The translations under genes were made by a program, and so were the position numbers. Below, in pieces: positions 57,065 to 64,000 of a stretch of DNA of 64,000 nt (within the stretch, counting starts at the first letter, position 1; every line of letters starts with the position of its first letter). Under the pieces are notes generated by a model that searched no databases, had not been told where the DNA came from, and saw nothing but the letters and a program-made list of their open reading frames with translations. Origin of the DNA: Chamaecrista fasciculata (Eukaryota; Streptophyta; Magnoliopsida; Fabales; Fabaceae); the NCBI GenBank assembly GCA_003254925.1, contig QANZ01050821.1, positions 32,625 through 96,624 on the forward strand, read 5' to 3'.

Positions 57065-60000
57065 ATGTTACCCCAGAAACAAGGTGAAGAAACCATGATG
57101 TCAAGCCTGAATCAGACATTTGAGCGTGATGAGAGAGAGGAGGAGAAGGAGGAGGATACATCAGGTTTTAGCCTGAAAAGCCTTCTTTGGCATGGTGGGT
57201 CTGTCTATGACGCCTGGTTCAGTTGTGCCTCAAATCAGGTAACAACAAAACATAAAATTTCTGACTCCTTTTGGTGGTCTCATCTGGGAAAAAGGAGTAA
57301 GACAATTCAAATTGTTTTCTAATTTTTTTTATTATTATCTGTTGTACAGGTAGCGCAGGTTCTGTTAACACTACCATACTCTTTCTCACAACTTGGAATG
57401 CTCTCAGGAATCCTATTTCAAGTGTTCTACGGCATTCTTGGAAGCTGGACTGCTTACTTAATTAGCATTCTGTACATCGAGTACAGAAGCCGAAAAGAGA
57501 AAGAGAACGTCAGCTTCAAAAACCATGTCATTCAGGTACACACACTAAATTCAAAACAACCCCTTTTTCAGTTTACTATGAAGTTTGAGTCTGTATGTAT
57601 TGTAGACCAAAATTCATGGTTTAATTCCCAATCCGAGCAGTGGTTCGAAGTGCTAGATGGCTTATTGGGTCCATACTGGAAAGCAATTGGGTTAGCCTTC
57701 AACTGCACTTTTCTCCTCTTTGGATCTGTCATCCAGCTAATAGCTTGTGCAAGGTATCATCATTTATCATCATCATCATCATCAAATTTACCACACCTTC
57801 CATTTCCCTTTTACTAAAAAAATATAGTTTTGGGGTGGATTTTGCAGTAACATATATTACATAAATGACAAACTTGATAAGAGGACATGGACTTACATAT
57901 TTGGAGCATGCTGTGCCACCACAGTGTTCATACCTTCATTCCACAATTATAGGATTTGGTCTTTCGTTGGACTTGGCATGACCACCTACACTGCTTGGTA
58001 TTTGACCATTGCATCCTTTGTTCATGGCCAGGTACATCAACGGCCTTGATTCCTCCAACCCACTCTCTTTTTCTTGGCAGCCGTTGGATCTAAATGTTTT
58101 TTTAAAAAATATGTTTTGCAGGTTGAAAACGTGACGCATTCGGGCCCGACCAAGATGGTTTTGTATTTCACAGGCGCCACCAACATTCTCTACACTTTCG
58201 GCGGCCACGCCGTTACAGTGTTAGTTACCCTTTTTTTCTTTTTCAATATTGAATAACCAAAACCAATCATAGTACTTTATATTCTTTATTAATCCTTATG
58301 TGTATAGGACACTCACTAAATAGAGCAAGACTATGTTCATTGCAGCTTTTTTTTTCCCTCTCTTCATTCTAATGGGACCTAGACATAAGACAAATATGAA
58401 ATTGTATCTAGCCTTACAGCTATTAAACATATATATACTCTGTCAGTCTGTCACTAACATTTCAAAATTCTAACCCCGTACACTGTCGGTATAGTCCATT
58501 TTAAATGCCAATACATTTTCCTGTTAACATTTTGGTCCTAAATATATATTCTAATGTTCATTTTGGTCTTTTATGTTTCAAAATGTTCAAATTGGTTCTA
58601 AATCTTGACAAAATATTTCATTTTAGTCCCAAACCATTGAATTTGATTGTTTGAATTTAAGAGTAACTTGTAGCTCTAAATTCGTCGCATTTGAACTTGA
58701 AACAAAAGAGATATGATCAATTTCGATTGTTTGAACATGAAACGAGCGGTTCTACTTTCAGGATCGATTTAACCTTATTTGTTAATGATCCCAACTGGAT
58801 TGAGAAAATACTCTTTGAGAACAATATGTAACTATGAATTCGTCATATTCAATAGTTTGGGACCAAATGAAGCATTTTGCCAACATGTAGAACCAATTTG
58901 AACATTTTGAAATATAAATGACCAAAATGAACATTAAGACATACATTTAGGATCAAAATGACCGTTTGACCCATTTTTCTTTAAAAAAATACACAACATA
59001 TAAATAGTTGATCATGATTTTTAGTCTCACTGATCATAGAAGTTAGCTTTATGTTAATTCAAGTGATATAGTAAAGAGTAATTTTTTGGATACATATGAC
59101 ATAATTGTGTGTGTATGCAGAGAAATCATGCACGCAATGTGGAAGCCTCAGAAATTCAAATACATCTATCTATTTGCGACTCTGTATGTGTTCACTCTGA
59201 CTCTACCATCAGCATCTGCCGTATACTGGGCCTTCGGCGACCAACTTCTAGACCACTCGAACGCCTTCTCGCTGCTACCCCGGTCGGCGTGGCGCGACGC
59301 TGGCGTGATTCTGATGCTGATTCACCAGTTCATCACTTTCGGGTTCGCTTGTACACCTTTGTACTTTGTGTGGGAGAAAGTGATAGGAATGCATGACACA
59401 AAGAGTATATGCTTCAGAGCACTGGCTCGCTTGCCTGTGGTCATACCAATATGGTTCTTAGCCATAATTTTTCCTTTCTTTGGTCCCATTAACTCTGCCG
59501 TTGGAGCTCTTCTTGTTAGCTTCACCGTCTATATCATCCCTGCTTTGGCCCACATGCTCACTTACAGGTCTCCCTCCGCACGTCAGGTATTTCATCTCAT
59601 GTTCAAATTTCATTTTGCTCCTCAAACTATTAGATACATTTCATTATGCTCCTCAACTTTTCATATTTGTTTCATTTTGACCCCTAAAGTGTGATTTCGT
59701 CTCTAACTTGGACAACTCAAATCGATTATTTCTCTCTCATGTGTGTGAGTTGACTAAGAGAGAAAGAAATTTTTTTATTTTTAGCCTCAAATTGAAGATA
59801 AATTTGTGACTAATTTTTCTTTCAAAGAGTGAGAATTTTACTTTCTTTCTTTACCAACTCACTTGTTATGACACGTGTGAGAAAGAAATAAATAATATCA
59901 ACTGTTCAGGTTAGAAATAACGACAGAAATAAGATAAACCACATTTTGGGGACCAAAATGGAAGACATGTGAAAGTTTGAAAACTAAAACAAAACAAAAA

Positions 60001-60595
60001 ATAGCCTTAGGACCAAAATGAAATTTATCCTATAATTTGAAGACCAAAATGACTATTTGACCTTAATCTAACTATTTTTGTGTTAATTAGGCAAAAGTAT
60101 TTTTGATAGCCTATGGAGTAGTTTCAATTGTATATATCTCCAAATTTTTTTAAAGTTAATTGTACTCTTAATATTTCACATCTGAGTCAATTTTATCTCT
60201 ACGCACAACAGACAAAAGATTAAGAGTACAATTGATCCGAAAAAATTTTAAGAGTGCAACTAAAAAGACCCATGCTTTAAGGATTTCAAAAGTACTTAAC
60301 TGCTTTTTTTTTTGTCAAAATTGAAAATGATTCTGGATTAATTTGAGTGTTTTTGTTTTGTTTGGAACAGAATGCAGCGGAGAAACTACCAGTATTGATG
60401 CCAAGCTGGACGGCAATGTATGTGGTGAATGGGTTTGTGGTGGTGTGGGTTCTGGTGGTGGGATTTGGGTTCGGAGGATGGGCTAGCATGACTAATTTCA
60501 TCAAGCAGGTTGACACCTTTGGACTCTTTGCCAAGTGCTATCAGTGTCCTCCAAAACTCCCACCCTCCTCCTCTAACCACACGGCTCATCACTGA
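57065..60595 (+). CDS. LAX1: Auxin influx carrier of the AUX1/LAX family
   Basis: Seven coding exons: 57065-57238, 57350-57535, 57641-57753, 57848-58031, 58122-58219, 59121-59586, 60371-60595, giving 481 residues (family about 480). This AAAP-superfamily proton/auxin symporter has around 11 membrane spans in the plasma membrane. Landmarks in order: an acidic N-terminus (EREEEKEEDTSG), WHGGSVYDAWFSCASNQ, VAQVLLTLPYSFSQLGML, WFEVLDGLLGPYWKAIGLAF, INDKLDKRTWTYIFGACCAT, GHAVTVEIMHAMWKPQKFK, AFGDQLLDHSNAFSLLP, WEKVIGMHDTKSICFRAL and IKQVDTFGLFAKCYQCPP. HAMWKPQKFKYIYL, DHSNAFSLLP and the NAAEK/PSWTAMYV segment place it with AUX1/LAX1 rather than LAX2/LAX3. The exact paralogue is uncertain. The carrier loads auxin into cells for root gravitropism and phyllotaxis. 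Introns 5 and 6 carry MITEs. No defect was seen. Confidence 0.93.
58523..58971. mobile_element. Mutator-like MITE in LAX intron 5
   Basis: Left GTTAACATTTTGGTCCTAAA and right TTTAGGATCAAAATGACCGT-TTGACC ends are imperfect inverted repeats. Flanking 9-mers CATTTTCCT (58514-58522) and CATTTTTCT (58972-58980) match at 8 of 9. The interior shares the TGCGACGAATT-type module with the 4178-4757 element. Confidence 0.65.
59605..60062. mobile_element. Left-truncated Mutator-like MITE in LAX intron 6
   Basis: Same family as 32717-33166, with the shared CTCTCTCATGTGTG and GAGAAAGAAAT modules. The right terminus CAAAATGACTATTTGACC ends at 60062, but the matching left terminus is missing: family sequence starts about 18 bases after the exon 6 splice donor. 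The first few dozen bases were probably lost by deletion next to the donor. Confidence 0.65.
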
Positions 60596-61307
60596 AAAAC
60601 TCAATCCTCTGTTTCCTTCACACTCTTACCAATATCCCTTATTAATTGTGTGGTGTGTGCTTCATGTATTTTTCCCCTGCTCTTTTTGCTTCTTCCCTTC
60701 TAGCAAGGTATATACTATATAATACTATAGGTAAATAGATCAATATTCAGGCCAAAAAAAATAGATCAATATTGCTTTACTGTTAATGCTCTTGTTTCTT
60801 ATGTAGCAACGCAATGTTATCATTATTTTTCTCATCCCAATTTTGATTTCAGTCCTATAAACAAAACTATGTAGTGTCACATCACATGGCTAGTACCTAG
60901 TAGACTAGCACATTGGTTAACAGATTGCCTAGCTATTTTCCAAGCCTATTATTGCATGTCAGCTTCAGATGAACTCATGACTGGACTGCCGCCACAAATA
61001 ATCTAAGAATAATTGATGCAGGATTAATTAAACTCATTCATAATAATCCAAGTTAGATCACTAGTGTGGTTTAGTCTATGTAATTGATGGACTTGAACGA
61101 AAACTTCTTTGTAGATCACTAGTGTTCTAATGAATCGGATGCTTTTCAATAAAATGTATGAATCAATGAGTAGTGACACACTATTCAAAAATGTCTTGCC
61201 AAAATTGCATCTTTCTTTTAATTGCAGTTTGTCTATTTTATTAGAGATAGATGAGTAATGCATAATTGCATCTTTCTTATTTATTGTGATATTTCAAAGA
61301 AGGAAAG
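60596..61307. other. 3' flank of LAX and spacer
   Basis: Probable LAX 3' UTR followed by non-coding DNA up to the CACTA terminus. No other feature was recognised. Confidence 0.5.
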
Positions 61308-61528
61308 CACTACAATAGTGGACATTGAAGTTGTGGGGAAAGTCATTAAAGTAGAAAAATTGTCAAAGGTATGAGTTTCTATTTCCTACTATTTATTTTA
61401 CTAATTTTCTATTTCTCTTTTGAAATCTAAATGTTACCCATTATACTTTATTTATTCCATTTGGTTGTGAGTCTTCATTGGCTACGTAAATTGTTGTTCT
61501 ATAAATTTGTTATTGAGTTTTGGTACTN

Positions 61529-61662
61529 CTCGTGAGGTATACCACTATCTATAAAAGTTTTAAATTCTACTAGCGGATCCGTTCGGGAATTTTAGGACCT
61601 AGCGTGTTTTATTTTAATTTTATATTTGCTTCCGCTGCGTTAGGCGCCTACAATTCCCAACA
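61529..61662 (-). mobile_element. Copia LTR fragment inside the CACTA element
   Basis: Nearly identical to the LTR piece at about 6132-6266, in the same orientation, starting (minus strand) TGTTGGGAATTGTAGGCGCC at 61662 and cut off at the undetermined base 61528. Only a handful of substitutions separate the two copies. The abrupt end at a single N suggests that most of an inserted retrotransposon has been left out of the assembly here. Confidence 0.75.
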
Positions 61663-62013
61663 GAATTTAGTGTTTGTAGTTTGTGGTCACAACAAGAAGA
61701 ATTTGCATAACTTGAATTGAGTAAGGTGTGTATGTGACATGGCTAAATAGAACTAAACTTCAACTATATTTTGTATATCTCATTCTTTCTCTCATTTGTG
61801 AATATTGTAGGGGCTTCCACCTTTTAATTTGTGTCTTTGTATTACCTTAAATATAAATAAGTAGTAATTAGCTTGCTACTTTAACTTTTCTTGGTCATGT
61901 GTTAGTCTAATTATAACAATAAATATAAATAACACTTGTTTTTAGACTTTCAATATATTTTGAGTGATATTTTTATCATTATCTATGATTTCTTGAAATC
62001 ATATTTCAGAATT

Positions 62014-64000
62014 ATGGGTGATAAAAGTTGGATTGACAAACCAATAAGATCAAGTGAGTTCTTGAATGGGGTAGTGCAGTTTCTTGATTTTGCAAGGTGG
62101 CTCTGAAAACTCTAGCCCTCCAAGTCATCATGATCATGATTCTGGTAACACTAGGAGTTCAAACCAACCTACCAATGAAGAGTTAGATAAAATGAAAGAA
62201 TTAATGAAAGAGGGAAACCAAGAACTCTATGAAGGTTGCACAAAATATAGCAAGTTATCATTCATTGTTAATTTGTATCACATCAAAGTTCTTTGTGGGG
62301 CAACAGATAAAACATTTTCAATGATAATTGATCTCTTGAGAGATGCTTTTGAGAATGCTAATTTGCCAGCATCTTTTTATGAGGCGAAAAAGATGATAAA
62401 AGGCTTAGGTCTTGGGTATGAAAAGATACACGCATGTCCAGAGGATTGCATGTTGTATTGGGGACTGAATGAATCCAAGGAGAAATGTGATGTTTGCGAT
62501 AAATCTAGGTGGGAAGAGGAGACAGTGGAAGGTGGTGCAAATAATATAGTAGACAATCAAAAGAAAAAGAAGAAAAAACCAGCGAAGGAACTTCGCTACT
62601 TCCCACTTATTCCTAGGTTGCGACGGCTGTACATGTCTTCTAAAACTGCTGAGGGAATGAAATGGCATGCTACGGAGACTAACCCAGATGGGTTGCTAAG
62701 GCATCCAAGACATAGTAAAGCTTGGAAAGAGTTTGATTTGAAATTTCCTGACTTTGCTGCCAACCTGCGAAATGTACGTCTTGCTTTAGCTACAGATGGA
62801 TTCAATCCATTTGGTAGACTTAGCTCTACCTATAGCATTTGGCCCGTTATGTTGTTCCCTTATAATACTGCTCCTTGGGAGTGTATGAAGCCAACTTCTT
62901 TGATCATGTCAATGATAATACCTGGTCCTAAGATGCCTGGCAACAAAATTGATGTTTACTTGCAATCGCTTATTGCAGAATTGTTACAATTATGGGATGA
63001 TGGTGTACAAGCTTATGATTCTTCTACAAACGAAAATTTTCAAATGCGTGCTGCTTTCATGTGGACTATTAGTGACTTTCCAGGTCTTGACAACTTGTCT
63101 GGTTGGAATACACATACATCACTTGCATGCCCTACATGTAATTTTGAAACGGAATCTAAAAGGTTGAAGTTTGGTATGAAAAATTGTTTAATGGGACATC
63201 GTCGATTCTTATCTTCTAATCATAAATTTAGAGATAATTCTGCAGCTTTTGATAATTCTATTGAGCTTCAAAATGCTCCTATCCATCGATCTGGTTCTTA
63301 TATCAAAAAACAAGTTGAAGAATCTCGCAAAAGGCCTCGTGATGAAGGAACAAGTTCTCGTAAAGCTGAACAATGGAGAAAAAGAAGTATTTTTTGGGAC
63401 TTGCCTTATTGGGAACATAATTGTATTCGTCATTGTCTTGATATGATGCACATAGAGAAGAATGTATGTGATAATGTTTTGTTTACAGTGCTTAATGACA
63501 AAAGTAAGTCAAAGGACAACCTTCAAGCACGTCAAGACTTGCAACTTATGGGGATTAGAGAGAAACTTCATCCTTATCCTAACTCTTCTAAGTTTCCCAC
63601 TGCATGTTTCTCTATGAGAACTGAAGAGAAAGATATGTTCTTGAAAGTTCTTAAGAGTGTAGTAGTTCCAGATGGATACTCGTCAAACGTAGCTAGATGT
63701 GTTAAGCTAAAAAAACGCAATATCACTGATCTCAAAAGTCATGATTCACACATTATCATGGAGTACCTTCTTCCAATAGCTTTGAGAGGAGCTCTTCCTA
63801 AAGAAGTTACTTTTGTGTTAATTGAGTTGTCCAACTACTTCAGAGAATTGTCAAGCAAAGTTTTGGACATAAAAGATTTAGAAGTTCTCCAACAAAAGAT
63901 TCCATTGATACTTTGTCATATGGAAATGATTTTTCCTCCATCCTTTTTTACTATCATGGTTCATTTAGTCATTCATCTTGTTGAAGAAGTGATGATTGCT
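62014..64000 (+). pseudogene. CACTA transposase (TNPD-type), partial at window edge
   Basis: ATG at 62014 opens MGDKSWIDKPIRSSEFLNGV and then VQFLDFA, the start of the transposon-associated domain. At about 62095 the frame is lost and the next roughly 60 expected residues (Cys-rich part) are missing. From 62096 a different frame stays open for about 635 codons to the window end. Landmarks: YEAKKMIKGLGLGYEKIHAC, CDVCDKSRW, LRYFPLIPRLRRLYMS, LALATDGFNPFG, YSIWPVMLFPYNTAPW, DFPGLDNLSGWNTHTSLACP, CLDMMHIEKNVCDNV and LPIALRGALPKEV. These are the Transposase_21 (DDE-like) domain and the start of the DUF4218 region. The enzyme cuts CACTA ends. The N-terminal deletion makes this copy probably defective, though the rest is uninterrupted and so relatively young. 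Confidence 0.9.

Larger units (their letters stand above)
61308..64000 (+). mobile_element. CACTA (En/Spm) transposon, 5' part
   Basis: Begins CACTACAATAGTGGACATTG at 61308, the CACTA terminal motif, preceded by AAG as the candidate 3-bp duplication (partner outside the window). A 135-bp copia LTR fragment interrupts the 5' region (61529-61662). The transposase gene starts at 62014 and runs off the window end. The 3' terminus is not in view. Confidence 0.75.

Noticed and set aside
1-64000. CRISPR arrays, operons, bacterial-style ribosome binding sites
   Set aside because: The sequence is plant nuclear DNA with spliced genes; no spaced short direct repeats of CRISPR form were seen.
1-64000. 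tRNA, rRNA or known MIRNA genes
   Set aside because: I looked for T-loop GGTTCRA patterns and for several familiar miRNA sequences and found no credible gene; a dedicated scan (tRNAscan-SE, Rfam) would be decisive.

Overview
This is a nuclear window from a flowering plant, most likely a eudicot. The evidence is AT-rich intergenic DNA, GT-AG spliced genes with short exons, plant-only families (HSPRO nematode-resistance-like protein, AUX1/LAX auxin influx carrier, SYP3-type syntaxin) and a dense load of plant transposons of every major type. There are two assembly gaps (10504-10987 and 43156-43265) and single undetermined bases at 6115, 18627, 20387 and 61528. At least two of the single bases sit at transposon junctions and may mark collapsed or misjoined sequence.

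Host genes, left to right: a decayed ribosomal protein L5 gene fragment (186-590, +); a five-exon GT64 glycosyltransferase of EPC1/GMT1 type (12862-16573, +); a two-exon TPR membrane protein (22849-24373, -); single-exon HSPRO (26422-27804, -); the five-exon 60S stalk protein P0 gene (35434-37697, -) with a two-exon truncated P0-like duplicate upstream of it (40304-40789, -); a six-exon SYP31-like Golgi Qa-SNARE (45459-48685, +); and a seven-exon AUX1/LAX auxin permease (57065-60595, +). The genes are functionally unrelated, as is normal for a plant chromosome. However, the GT64-HSPRO-P0 neighbourhood combines two gene pairs that I recall as adjacent at two separate loci in Arabidopsis, which suggests an ancestral gene order that was later fractionated.

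Mobile DNA fills the rest. 670-3805 is a Helitron (minus strand) carrying a MAPKKK kinase-domain piece and a second gene fragment. 5793-11594 is a hAT-like element with a target-site duplication and an internal empty-site control, into which two Ty1/copia elements have nested. 16897-18004 is a 5'-truncated RTE-type LINE with 14-bp duplications. 28018-28343 looks like a head-to-tail dimer of a tiny Helitron. 52241-53263 is a complete TRIM retrotransposon with a 5-bp duplication. 61308-64000 is the 5' part of a CACTA transposon with a long transposase frame that is open at the window edge. Scattered between them, and inside introns of P0 and LAX, is a cohort of short terminal-inverted-repeat elements. 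At least eight of these have 9-bp target-site duplications of Mutator type.

The items I would check first are the Helitron gene capture, the Helitron dimer, the perfect 47-bp inverted repeat at 22034-22163, and the ancestral GT64-HSPRO-P0 order. I recognised no previously undescribed gene system: the unusual content is mobile-element architecture and gene debris.
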